Translations under genes and position numbers: made by a program
NCBI GenBank assembly: GCA_036835375.1
Contig: DAITMB010000092.1
Location: 1-20,411, forward strand
Length of the DNA stretch: 20,411 nucleotides
Source of the DNA: JANQTF01 sp036835375
Lineage (GTDB): Bacteria; Bacteroidota; Bacteroidia; J057
Direction of reading: 5' to 3'
In this document: one piece after another, positions 1 to 7,669 of the stretch
How the letters are laid out: every line of letters starts with the position of its first letter
Numbering within the stretch: the first letter of the stretch is position 1
Notes under the pieces: generated by a model
What the model was told of the DNA's origin: nothing
Database searches by the model: none
The model's input: only the letters and a program-made list of their open reading frames with translations

Positions 1-1182
1 GCCCTCCAAGGGGGCATGTACATGGTCGTGCTGCGCCCGGAAAATTCGTTTTTTGAATTGGTCATTGACCGGGATCAGCACTTCTCTGTCAAGACGGATA
101 CTGCCGATCTTGTTCTCAACCTGGAGGTAAAAGACTCTGAGGAAAATGAGCTAATGTACCGCGACATCCGACTCTTGGCCTCCATGCGCCCCAAGGCGGA
201 CTCCCTCCGCGGGCTGCTGGCCGGAATTCCGGAAGGTTCTGCCCGCTTCAACGAGCTGAAGACGCAGATGTCGGAAATCGATTCCACCGTGGTTCGCCAC
301 CGCAGAAATTTGAAGCAAGAATATGGAAGCTGGCTGTATGGCAAGTTTCTCCAAACGATGGAAGATCCGGTACTTCCCAAAGACATCACCGACCAGGCAG
401 CGCAGTTTTACTGGTACAAATCTCGCTACCTCAACAATGTTGACCTCAGTGATGAGCGGCTGCTTCGCACCGTGGCACTTGATCAGAAAGTGATGACCTA
501 CCTAGACCAATTGACCATTCGCGAGCCAGACTCCATCAATGCCTCGGTGGATCTCATCCTGAGCCGAGCAGAAGAAAACGATGAAGTATTCAAGTATTTC
601 GTGCCGACGATTTTGAACAAGTATGTCGAAAGCAAGCTGATGGGCTACGACGGGATCTATGTGAACATCGTAGAGAAATACTACCTCACAGGCAAGGCTT
701 GGTGGGCTGATTCTGCGACCATTGCGGAAATGGAAGAGCGGGCCTTGGCCCTCAGTCCCAACCTCATCGGGCGGGTGGCACCAGATTTTGCAGCGCAAGA
801 CCTCAGCGGCCAAAGACGCAGCCTGCACGATGTCCAAGGCGATTGGACCATCCTTTATTTCTGGGACTACGATTGCTCACATTGCAAGACGGTCACGCCT
901 GCTCTCGCCAAGGTCTATAATAAATTTAAAGACAAAGGAATCTCGCTTTACACCGTGAGCATCAACGGCACAGTGGATATCTGGAAGCAAAGAATCAAAG
1001 ATTACGGCTTCACCGCTGGCATCCACGTAGCGGACCCTTCCAGGAGCTCGGGTTTCGACGGGCTCTACGACATTCGATCCACCCCAAGGATCTTCGTGCT
1101 CGACGAGAACAAAATCATTCGATACAAGCAGCTCTCCATCGAGCAATTGGAAGAAGTGCTGGCCCATGAACTGGAAAAATAA
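1..1182 (+). CDS. TlpA-like thiol-disulfide oxidoreductase with DUF4369/DUF5106 (5' partial)
   Basis: Partial gene: the reading frame is open from base 1, and the residues before the first ATG (base 16) align with the paralogue at 1289-2668, so the true start lies outside the window. What remains is the end of a DUF4369-like beta domain, a helical DUF5106-like middle and a C-terminal thioredoxin/AhpC-TSA fold. The redox motif is CSHC (Cys codons at 874-876 and 883-885) inside FWDYDCSHCKTVTP, and the cis-Pro is in IRSTPRIFVLD. Members of this family are exported periplasmic or lipid-anchored reductases of Bacteroidota, thought to act on thiols of envelope proteins or in cytochrome c maturation; the substrate here is unknown. 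The gene is followed after 106 bp by its paralogue on the same strand. The family call is firm; the start cannot be seen. Confidence 0.87.
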   Translation, partial: ALQGGMYMVVLRPENSFFELVIDRDQHFSVKTDTADLVLNLEVKDSEENELMYRDIRLLASMRPKADSLRGLLAGIPEGSARFNELKTQMSEIDSTVVRHRRNLKQEYGSWLYGKFLQTMEDPVLPKDITDQAAQFYWYKSRYLNNVDLSDERLLRTVALDQKVMTYLDQLTIREPDSINASVDLILSRAEENDEVFKYFVPTILNKYVESKLMGYDGIYVNIVEKYYLTGKAWWADSATIAEMEERALALSPNLIGRVAPDFAAQDLSGQRRSLHDVQGDWTILYFWDYDCSHCKTVTPALAKVYNKFKDKGISLYTVSINGTVDIWKQRIKDYGFTAGIHVADPSRSSGFDGLYDIRSTPRIFVLDENKIIRYKQLSIEQLEEVLAHELEK

Positions 1183-1288
1183 GCCGGGCAACAAGTCCCC
1201 GGGTATAAATGCGGGGGATAAATGGCCAGGTAACAGTCTCACCCTAATCGACCACTTGCTGAAGGGGTCATGACTCAATCCTTTCGCA

Positions 1289-2668
1289 ATGAAACAGCTC
1301 CTCGTCTCTTTCCCGTTCATTCTGGCCTTGTCTCTGATGCGGGGGCAAATCGGAATGGATATCCAGGTCGAAATCAGGGATTTCTCCCTGGACAAAGCCT
1401 ATTTGGGCTTTTACTACGGAGGCCAGACCTTGCTGCACGACTCTTCGGTGGTGCGAAACGGGCGTTTTTCCTTTCATTCGGATACGCCCCTGCCACAAGG
1501 AATGTATCTCCTGGCGCTGCCGCCCGAGATGGAGTACGTGGACTTTTTTTTAGATGAAGATCAAGTCTTTTCCCTTCGCACCGAGGCCGCAGATCCGGTG
1601 GGAAAGATGGAGGTGGAAGGTTCTCGGGTGAATGAGGTGTTTTTTCAAGATCTCCAGCGCTTGCGGAGGCAAGAGCAGATGGCTGATTCCTTGAAACAGG
1701 CCGCTGACATGGCTTCCAATCAGGACGAGCTCAAGGAGATCCAGCAGCAACTGAAAGCAATGCAGTCCGCAACCATTGTCAGGCGCCAAGCCATTCTCGA
1801 CGAAGAGCCGACACTGCTCTACGCGCGATTTCTCAGGGCCATACAAGGTCCAGAGATCCCGCAGGCGCCTGTAGGTGCAGGGGAAGATTTTGCCTTCTAT
1901 TTTTTCCGAAAACACTATTTCGACGTGTTGGATCTCTCCGATCCAGCGATGCTGCGCACTCCGATTGCCCGGGAAAAAGTCATGGACTATTTGCAAAAAT
2001 ACACCATGCAAGCCCCTGATTCGCTGACAGCTGCAATCGATGAGGTGCTCTTGGCCGCCAGCGGAAATCAAGAAACCTATCGATATTATCTGGCCACGAT
2101 CTTCAACCATTACCTCGAAAGCAAACGAATGGGTGCAGAGCCAGTGGCCGTGTACATAGCGGAACGCTACTACCTCCAAGGCGGTGCGACCTGGGCAGAC
2201 GAGGCGTATATTGATCAACTTCGCGACTATGTGCGCACACGTCGGGGGACGCTGGTAGGCGAAACGGCACCTGACTTTGTCATCGCTGACCTGACAGATC
2301 GTCCGGTGCGATTTCACGATACTGATGCCGACTGGATTGTGCTCTACTTCTGGAGCTATGATTGTGCCACTTGCCAGCGTGTGACACCTACATTGAGGGA
2401 AGTGCTGTCTGGTCTGGTCGATCAAGGCGTATCGCTTGTCACCGTCTGCACCAACGGCGACCGCGACATTTGGAAAGGAAAAGTGGCTGAATACGGCCTG
2501 CCAGGCATACATCTCGCCGATCCAGCTCGAGAGTCCGGCTTCGACAAAGCCTATCATCTCCGCAGCACTCCGACGATTTACCTGCTAGACCGCGACTTCG
2601 TGATCCGCTACAAAGAAGTGGCCATCGAAGACTTGGGCGCCATTCTGGACTATGAGCTAGGCCGATAA
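1289..2668 (+). CDS. Secreted TlpA-like thiol-disulfide oxidoreductase with DUF4369/DUF5106
   Basis: 459 aa. The N-terminus (MKQLLVSFPFILALSLMRGQ) is a Sec signal peptide. It is followed by a DUF4369-like beta domain (about residues 22-115), a charged coiled segment (about 120-165), a DUF5106-like helical region (about 170-315) and a C-terminal thioredoxin fold (about 320-459). The redox-active pair is Cys359/Cys362 (CATC, in FWSYDCATC), and the cis-Pro is in LRSTPTIYLLD. Architecture and motif positions match the gene directly upstream throughout, so the two are tandem duplicates. The CxxC dipeptides differ (SH versus AT), which in thioredoxin-fold proteins tunes redox potential and suggests divided roles. 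The ATG at 1289 is chosen because it gives a full signal peptide; another ORF starting at 1270 is in a different frame. Expected location is the periplasm. Confidence 0.9.
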   Translation: MKQLLVSFPFILALSLMRGQIGMDIQVEIRDFSLDKAYLGFYYGGQTLLHDSSVVRNGRFSFHSDTPLPQGMYLLALPPEMEYVDFFLDEDQVFSLRTEAADPVGKMEVEGSRVNEVFFQDLQRLRRQEQMADSLKQAADMASNQDELKEIQQQLKAMQSATIVRRQAILDEEPTLLYARFLRAIQGPEIPQAPVGAGEDFAFYFFRKHYFDVLDLSDPAMLRTPIAREKVMDYLQKYTMQAPDSLTAAIDEVLLAASGNQETYRYYLATIFNHYLESKRMGAEPVAVYIAERYYLQGGATWADEAYIDQLRDYVRTRRGTLVGETAPDFVIADLTDRPVRFHDTDADWIVLYFWSYDCATCQRVTPTLREVLSGLVDQGVSLVTVCTNGDRDIWKGKVAEYGLPGIHLADPARESGFDKAYHLRSTPTIYLLDRDFVIRYKEVAIEDLGAILDYELGR

Positions 2669-2952
2669 GGTTGAGATTCGGAGGAGAGGTTGGGGGAGGA
2701 GAGTTGTGGAAGATGCTTTCACGCTCAAGATAACATTCAAAAATGGGAGAGCAACTTTACGGAGTGAATGAGCGGTCATGACAAAATCAAGCAGCTAAGC
2801 GTACAGGTCGCAGAAGGTATTTTTCACGAATAAGATTATACGATTGCATGAAGGTGGGGACTTGTGCTGTTTTAAGCCACCAACTCACGCCACACGACAA
2901 TTTCCACAGAAGGGTATAATTTTTTGATTCTGAGGCTGATATGATTCATCAT
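2669..2952. other. Intergenic region with no recognisable gene
   Basis: Between the second thioredoxin gene and the transposase remnant I see only short ORFs (for example 21 codons from 2768) and no RNA gene. A purine-rich stretch follows the stop codon at 2668. A 12-base segment at 2890-2901 is a 10/12 match to the reverse complement of 3561-3572, and could be a worn terminal inverted repeat of the IS remnant, but this is weak. Confidence 0.4.
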
Positions 2953-3530
2953 TCAGGTGGAGCATGGCTTACGTCCTTTGTTGAGTCGCAGGGCTTCAAG
3001 GCAGGTATTCAGTCATTTGAGAAAAACTCTGGGATTTGTATCGATGATTTTTTCGTGCAACAGGCTTGTTGGAATCCTCAAGTTTCCCTGTGAGAAGGCA
3101 GATCGCAAAGGCCATGGAGCACAAACCAAACAAGCGGCAGAGGCGCTCAGCGTGCCATAAATGAGTCGCTTCCGGGCCCGCTTCCGTTCCTTGGTCTGAC
3201 TGTTGCCTTTTTTGATTAACACCTCGAAGTGACTCGGATAGTCAACCTTGTCCCAATACACCGGGATGACCAACAAGTTAAAGCTCACCAAGCCAACCTA
3301 TCAGTTGGTCTGGTCCATGCTCAACTTGTAGCGCCGCTTGAGTATCAGAAGCAGGATAATAACCCGACCCATTCGTGTGGGAGTGAGCAACCGCTCATGA
3401 ATCGCTGGATCCGACTGAAAATGCTCTTTGCTTTGGCCACACTGTCCATTTGATGGGCGATCCGAGAAAATTGGACGCTCCTAGCAGCAATTAACTCCTC
3501 CAAAACAGGACAATGAACTTTCGCCTTGAT
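2953..3530 (-). pseudogene. Decayed IS4-type transposase remnant
   Basis: No open frame covers this stretch, but minus-strand fragments in several frames follow the order of an IS4-family (DDE_Tnp_1) transposase. From 3530 downwards they are: an N-terminal part with AKSIFSRIQRFMSGCSLPHE; after a frameshift LLILKRRYKLSMDQTN, where the Asp (codon 3313-3315) is the first catalytic D; two nonsense codons (3298-3303) where the family has Trp-Lys; then VSFNLLVIPVYWDK and KKGNSQTKERKR. The next recognisable piece is already the C-terminal LLTGKLEDSNKPVARKNH, ending at LRLNKGRKPCST and a stop at 2953. The central part with the second Asp and the YREK glutamate is missing, apparently deleted. The remnant is about half of a normal gene and cannot be active. 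Target-site duplications were not found. The family call rests on motif order and is fairly secure. Confidence 0.8.
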
Positions 3531-3787
3531 TTATGGGGGTTGAGTCCACATAGTACTTTGATTTTGGTGTGGATTTTCTCGAAAAAACGCGCCTAAATTT
3601 GATAGGTTTTTTTAAACACCTTGGTTATTTTCTTGATTATCAATCAATATTATGATCATTTTTTTGTCATATAGAGTGGTTTTTTACAACCATCCCCTGA
3701 GCGCTGACGAGTTAAGCTTGTTTAGTATCCACCAATCATCAAGCTCTCATTCAACCCACATCAATAAGTTTTTCCATACAATCCTTC
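3531..3787. other. AT-rich intergenic region
   Basis: This spacer between the 5' end of the transposase remnant and the stop of the ccmB-like gene is A/T-rich with homopolymer runs. It has no convincing ORF, RNA or terminator hairpin. The AT-richness is typical of IS borders and worn intergenic DNA. Confidence 0.4.
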
Positions 3788-4444
3788 TCAGTCTCGCCAG
3801 ACTGCCGGAAAGAGAATAACGGACAGCACGCCCAATACGAATGTGATACCTCCTAACAGCCACATGGAGTCCGGATCCATCCCGATGCCCGTCGGAGCAA
3901 TGGCTTCTGCGGAAAGATCGATTAGCAAAAGGAGAACTGGGACAATGATGGGAAAACTCAAAACCGCAAGTAGCGTGGTGTGATTTTCTGCTTTGGAGGC
4001 AATCGCCGCGACGAGGGTCAAATTGGCGGCCAAGGCCGCGCTTCCTGCCGCAGCCAATAACAGCAGCGAGCCAGGATCAGCCACCGGCACATTCCCCACC
4101 AGCAAAAACAGCCCCATCGTGAGCACCGCAATCACCAGCAGCAGCAGCCAGTTGTAGGCCATTTTGCCGAGCATCACCGCCGCCGGATGCGCCAAAGCGT
4201 ACACATAGTGCTGGATCCCCGATTCTTCCGACAAAAAACTCTTGCCCACAGCGTTGATCGCGGCAAAGAGGATCATGAGCCAATAGAGCACGTTCCATGT
4301 GAGGCCGTCCAGCACTTCCCCGAAAGCCAGAGCAATCACGATCACCATGCTGGCCACGTAGAGCATCAGGCCATTGAAGGCATACTTCTGCTTCCACTCG
4401 ATGAGCAGCTCCTTGCGAATCATGGCCAGCATTTCCTTCCACAT
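3788..4444 (-). CDS. ccmB: Haem exporter protein CcmB (ABC permease subunit)
   Basis: 218 aa, the usual length for CcmB. The N-terminus MWKEMLAMIRKELLIEWKQK is the typical short cytoplasmic segment rich in charged residues, and about six hydrophobic membrane segments follow (starting near 21, 51, 88, 122, 160 and 190). CcmB is the membrane subunit that works with the ATPase CcmA and with CcmC in handling haem for cytochrome c maturation. No ccmA or ccmC gene is nearby; downstream lies only AT-rich DNA and an IS remnant. The ATG at 4444 is preferred over the in-frame GTG at 4447 because it matches the family's N-terminus. A perfect TATCTTTG box lies only a few bases upstream, so the message may be almost leaderless. 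The gene shares a strand with pruA, 159 bp away. Confidence 0.85.
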   Translation of the reverse strand: MWKEMLAMIRKELLIEWKQKYAFNGLMLYVASMVIVIALAFGEVLDGLTWNVLYWLMILFAAINAVGKSFLSEESGIQHYVYALAHPAAVMLGKMAYNWLLLLVIAVLTMGLFLLVGNVPVADPGSLLLLAAAGSAALAANLTLVAAIASKAENHTTLLAVLSFPIIVPVLLLLIDLSAEAIAPTGIGMDPDSMWLLGGITFVLGVLSVILFPAVWRD

Positions 4445-4448
4445 CACG

Positions 4449-4456
4449 CAAAGATA
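4449..4456 (-). promoter_or_regulatory. Possible -7 box (TATCTTTG) of ccmB
   Basis: On the minus strand this is a perfect TAnnTTTG, the Bacteroidota -7 element, ending 5 nt before the ATG of ccmB. A start about 5-7 nt downstream would make the mRNA leaderless or nearly so. No TTTG -33 element is evident at the usual spacing, so it could be chance. Confidence 0.35.
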
Positions 4457-4603
4457 ATGGGAGAGATTGGGGAATGTTGGAGGAAAAATCGGGTGTCAAG
4501 AGGAAGGCACGCAAGGCCCCCTCGCGCTTTATATTCTAGGCTTGAGTTTTTTTTGCAAAAGGCATAGCCCTGCGAAGCATTTGCTAACCCTTTTCCCCTC
4601 GTT

Positions 4604-6235
4604 TTATTCTCCCAGAAACGGGTAGCGAAAGTCCTGCGGGGGCACAAAATTTTCTTTGATCGTGCGGGGAGACACCCATCGCAAGAGGTTGAGGTAAGAG
4701 CCAGCCTTGTCATTGGTACCAGAGCCACGGCCACCACCAAAGGGTTGCTGGCCCACGACTGCGCCCGTAGGCTTGTCGTTGAGGTAGAAGTTGCCAGCCG
4801 TGTGGCGAAGGCGCTCCGTCGCAAACTGGATGGCGTAGCGGTCCTGAGAGAAAAAAGCACCTGTGAGGGCGTAGGGGCTGGTATGATCCAAAGTGTCGAG
4901 CGCTGCTTCAAAGTCTTGATCCGCGTAGGCGTACACCGTGAGCACGGGCCCAAAGATTTCCTCTTCCATCGTGAGCGAATGAGGGTTGCGGGTCACCACG
5001 ACCGTCGGCTCGATAAAGTACCCGGTGGACTTGTCACACTTCCCGCCAATTACCACCTCGGCATCGTCGGAGGCCTTGACCCGCTCAATGTAGGAGGCGA
5101 TTTTGTCAAAGGCCCGCTCATCAATCACCGCATTGATGAAGTTGCCGAAGTCGTCGGGGGCACCCATCTTGAAATCGGCCAGGTCCTGCTTCACGTAGGC
5201 CATTACCTCGTCAAACATCGATTCAGGGAGATATACGCGGCTTGCAGCGGAGCACTTTTGCCCCTGAAACTCAAAAGCGCCGCGCGACATTGCCACCGCG
5301 ACAGCTTTTCTATCAGCAGATGGATGGGCAAAAATGTAATCTTTGCCACCGGTCTCCCCTACGATGCGAGGGTAGGAGCGGTAAGACTCAATGTGATTGC
5401 CGATGGTTTTCCAAAGCTGCCGAAACACGCTGGTGGAACCTGTAAAGTGCAACCCTGCGAAATCTTTATGAGAAAAAATCACCTCACCCGCTTCGGGACC
5501 GTCCACGAGAAGGAGGTTGATCACCCCATCGGGCAGGCCCGCAGCATGGAAAATTTCCATGACAATTTGTGCGGAGTAGATCTGGCTGTCGGCAGGCTTC
5601 CACAAACAGACATTGCCCATCATGGCAGCCGAAGCCGGAAGATTGGCCGCAATGGAAGTGAAATTGAAGGGCGTGATACAAAATACAAATCCTTCGAGGG
5701 CGCGGTATTCGACCCGATTCCAAATGCCCTGTGGGGAGTGAAGCGGTTGATCTTGGTAGATCTGCTGCATGTACCAGGCATTGAATCGGAAAAAGTCGCA
5801 CAACTCTGCGACGGCATCAATCTCTGATTGATAGATATTCTTGGATTGGGCAAGCATGGTCGCGGCATTCATCCTGTCGCGAAAAGGCCCTGCAAGAAGG
5901 TCTGCGGCTTTGAGGAAAATAGCAGCACGTTGTTCCCAAGGGAGATTTTCCCAGCGGGGTTTCGCGGCGAGTGCCGCCTCAATGGCGCGCTTCACATGGC
6001 TGGCATCACCCTTGTGGTAGTGCCCAATCACGCGCTGGTGATCGTGAGGAGGGGTGAGCGGGTGCCGATCGTCCGTGGTGACTTCTTGGCCGCCGATGTA
6101 CATCGGCACTTCCAAATGACTGCTTCCCATTTCGGCCAGCACCTGCTGAATCCTAGCCCGCTCAGGGCTGCCAGGGGCATATTGTAGGACAGGTTCGTTG
6201 GTTGGAAAGGGGACTTGGTAGAAAGCGTTAGACAT
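4604..6235 (-). CDS. pruA: L-glutamate gamma-semialdehyde (1-pyrroline-5-carboxylate) dehydrogenase
   Basis: 543 aa from ATG 6235 (MSNAFYQVPFPTNEP), the standard length for the monofunctional P5C dehydrogenase of Bacteroidota and eukaryotes (ALDH4A1 type). An upstream in-frame ATG at 6340 would add 35 residues unlike the family and would include the promoter box. It oxidises glutamate semialdehyde to glutamate with NAD+, the second step of proline catabolism, in the cytosol. Visible ALDH landmarks are the catalytic Asn191 in TPFNFT, Lys213 in LWKPADS, the general base Glu294 in VGETGGKDYIF, the nucleophile Cys328 in FQGQKCSAASR, and the EEIFGPVL motif around 425-432. No proline dehydrogenase gene is in the window, so the two steps are encoded apart here. 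ccmB follows on the same strand without a visible terminator between them. Confidence 0.97.
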   Translation of the reverse strand: MSNAFYQVPFPTNEPVLQYAPGSPERARIQQVLAEMGSSHLEVPMYIGGQEVTTDDRHPLTPPHDHQRVIGHYHKGDASHVKRAIEAALAAKPRWENLPWEQRAAIFLKAADLLAGPFRDRMNAATMLAQSKNIYQSEIDAVAELCDFFRFNAWYMQQIYQDQPLHSPQGIWNRVEYRALEGFVFCITPFNFTSIAANLPASAAMMGNVCLWKPADSQIYSAQIVMEIFHAAGLPDGVINLLLVDGPEAGEVIFSHKDFAGLHFTGSTSVFRQLWKTIGNHIESYRSYPRIVGETGGKDYIFAHPSADRKAVAVAMSRGAFEFQGQKCSAASRVYLPESMFDEVMAYVKQDLADFKMGAPDDFGNFINAVIDERAFDKIASYIERVKASDDAEVVIGGKCDKSTGYFIEPTVVVTRNPHSLTMEEEIFGPVLTVYAYADQDFEAALDTLDHTSPYALTGAFFSQDRYAIQFATERLRHTAGNFYLNDKPTGAVVGQQPFGGGRGSGTNDKAGSYLNLLRWVSPRTIKENFVPPQDFRYPFLGE

Positions 6236-6315
6236 GAGGTTGATCTTCGGGGAAGGCAGTGAAAAATGATTGAGTAGGGGGTAATTTCTCCTTCGGGAGG
6301 GATTGGCTCTATCCA

Positions 6316-6323
6316 CAAAGATA
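6316..6323 (-). promoter_or_regulatory. Probable -7 box (TATCTTTG) of pruA
   Basis: The minus strand reads TATCTTTG, a perfect match to the Bacteroidota TAnnTTTG -7 element. It would start transcription near 6308, giving a 5' leader of about 70 nt before the pruA ATG at 6235. A good -33 TTTG is not seen. It lies inside the longer pruA ORF reading, which supports the shorter start. Confidence 0.5.
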
Positions 6324-6441
6324 TTTTCCGGACAGGACAATGCCTAATGGAAACCCTCCTCGCACTCGCCCGACGCAGCAGCTGATGAGCTTGAGGTGCA
6401 GGAAAAAGATAGGCACGGCAGAAAGGTTCAGCACAAAAAAA

Positions 6442-6467
6442 AACCGCTCCGTATGACGGGAGCGGTT
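6442..6467 (-). terminator. Rho-independent terminator hairpin
   Basis: Perfect 9-bp stem AACCGCTCC/GGAGCGGTT with an 8-nt loop. On the minus strand it is followed by a run of eight or nine T (plus-strand A run at 6435-6443). It lies 68 nt beyond the stop of the 59-codon minus-strand ORF and upstream of the pruA promoter box, so it would end transcription of that small unit. Confidence 0.8.
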
Positions 6468-6534
6468 CAAACCCAAACAAACACCATGAAAAAACATTAT
6501 GCTGAATCGCGACCAAGGGTCGAAAGGTTTGGGC

Positions 6535-6714
6535 TTAGGGTAAATTGACAATGGACTTGACCTGATTTCTGAAATAAGTGACTGTTGTACTGGAGCGTAA
6601 ATTGGGAAATTCTGTAAGTAAACTTTCCACTTCCGCTTCGTCGAGTTGCTTCATTGCCCCGGTGACGGTATTGCGAATGGACCAACCTTCAAGGGACTTT
6701 CTAATGCGATACAT
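6535..6714 (-). CDS. Small hypothetical protein (59 aa)
   Basis: A 59-codon ORF starting MYRIRKSLEGWSIRNTVTGA and ending KSIVNLP. It is soluble and mixed-charge, basic at the start with an acidic middle (QLDEAEVESLLTEF), and has no signal peptide or membrane segment. I do not recognise a family. It is called because three things line up: a perfect TATATTTG -7 box about 48 nt upstream (6762-6769), a protein-like composition with an amphipathic helix pattern, and a strong terminator hairpin with a T run downstream (6442-6467). It is flanked by pruA downstream and the L,D-transpeptidase gene upstream on the same strand. It could also be the trace of a small non-coding RNA transcribed from the same unit. 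Confidence 0.5.
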   Translation of the reverse strand: MYRIRKSLEGWSIRNTVTGAMKQLDEAEVESLLTEFPNLRSSTTVTYFRNQVKSIVNLP

Positions 6715-6761
6715 AATGGTTGTTGTTGGAATGCTGCTTGCATCGCTACGTTGAACAGGTA

Positions 6762-6769
6762 CAAATATA
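6762..6769 (-). promoter_or_regulatory. Probable -7 box (TATATTTG) of the 59-aa ORF
   Basis: Perfect TAnnTTTG on the minus strand, with a TTTT (one change from TTTG) 17 nt further upstream as a possible -33 element. Transcription would start near 6755, giving a leader of about 40 nt before the ATG at 6714. Confidence 0.5.
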
Positions 6770-6853
6770 TTGCCGCAAGCAGCGTGAAAATAAGTTGAAC
6801 GGGTGAACAGGAAATCTGACAGGCTAAATGGTCGCCTCTTTGGGGTGAAGCCA

Positions 6854-7657
6854 TTATTCTGACGAATTTGCCGGATCTAACATGGCCAATGTGAGTCCTA
6901 GTGAGCCTGCAAGTACGGAAAATTCCTCTCTCGGCACCTGCAACAGCACAGGATTTTTCTCAGCGACCATCCAAGAAAGGTCGTCCACCAAGTCTTGAAG
7001 TGCCATCGCTGTGCAGCCCAGAGTCCCTTCGCGCTCGTTGCGCCAGAGATGGAGCAAGATGCAACTCCCTGCTCCCGGCACTTTTGGCTCCACATTGTGA
7101 TTCACAAAAGCCCCCAAATCATACAGCTCATCTTTACGCGTCATGCGGTCGCGTTGCGTCCAATCTCGACGTGGGTCATTCTCCTTCATGAGTTGATTAT
7201 AAAATCGCGAAGCTGTGTCTTCAATGCACATCGTTTCCCACACCAAGGGTTCGTAGGGCAGGCCCAGCTTGGGGAGTGCCTCCGGGGCAAATCGTCCGAA
7301 TGCGTTTCCCAACGTAAACAGTCCCGCTGGCGATCGTCTATCGCCCTCTTGTTTCACAGGCCCGGGAAGATCCCGATAGTCCTCCTGCCCAATGCCCCAG
7401 CCCAGGCCATGCTTCCCCACCACCGCTGGGTGGCTCCTCAGCAATTTCCAACCTCCGTCTTGCCATTCCATGGCATAGGCGATGGCCTTCAGGCTGTCCC
7501 AATGCGCGGTGATTACTACGAGCACCTGTTGATGGGCTGGCGTATCCGACTCAAGGTTCAGCGTCTTGTAGCCGCTTTGAGCAGCGGGTTGTGTCGCATT
7601 GCTTTGGCAAGCACTACAGCAGCCACATATCAAAGAGAAATACAGTAGTGTTTTCAT
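6854..7657 (-). CDS. Lipoprotein L,D-transpeptidase (YkuD domain)
   Basis: 267 aa from ATG 7657 (MKTLLYFSLICGCC). The signal sequence ends in CSAC with Cys17 as the likely lipidated residue; the -3 position is Cys rather than Leu, so the lipobox is non-standard. An ATG four codons earlier (7669) is also possible. The YkuD-type catalytic domain shows the conserved EGDRRSPAGLFTLGNAFG segment (about 104-121), then HNVEPKVPGAGSCILLHLW and GTLGCTAM, giving a candidate catalytic His203 and Cys215. The variant GTLGC replaces the more common SHGC. Such enzymes form 3-3 crosslinks in peptidoglycan or attach proteins to it, in the periplasm. The gene stands alone between the 59-aa ORF unit and an empty region; no regulatory site was recognised upstream. 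Confidence 0.85.
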   Translation of the reverse strand: MKTLLYFSLICGCCSACQSNATQPAAQSGYKTLNLESDTPAHQQVLVVITAHWDSLKAIAYAMEWQDGGWKLLRSHPAVVGKHGLGWGIGQEDYRDLPGPVKQEGDRRSPAGLFTLGNAFGRFAPEALPKLGLPYEPLVWETMCIEDTASRFYNQLMKENDPRRDWTQRDRMTRKDELYDLGAFVNHNVEPKVPGAGSCILLHLWRNEREGTLGCTAMALQDLVDDLSWMVAEKNPVLLQVPREEFSVLAGSLGLTLAMLDPANSSE

Positions 7658-7669
7658 AGATTGCAACAT

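Noticed and set aside
1185..1204. CCGGG/CCCGG inverted repeat after the first thioredoxin gene
   Set aside because: The stem is only 5 bp with no T run; not enough for a terminator call.
1550..2557. 335-aa minus-strand ORF opposite the second thioredoxin gene
   Set aside because: Antisense shadow of a clear coding sequence with signal peptide and CxxC motif.
2957..3453. Plus-strand ORFs of 67 and 74 aa in the IS region
   Set aside because: They are antisense to the transposase fragments, which explain the sequence better.
4745..5827. 360-aa plus-strand ORF opposite pruA
   Set aside because: It is an antisense shadow of a well-conserved gene; its sequence shows no domain and unlikely composition.
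6236..6340. 35-residue extension of pruA
   Set aside because: It contains the promoter box and does not resemble PruA; the 543-aa form has the standard length.
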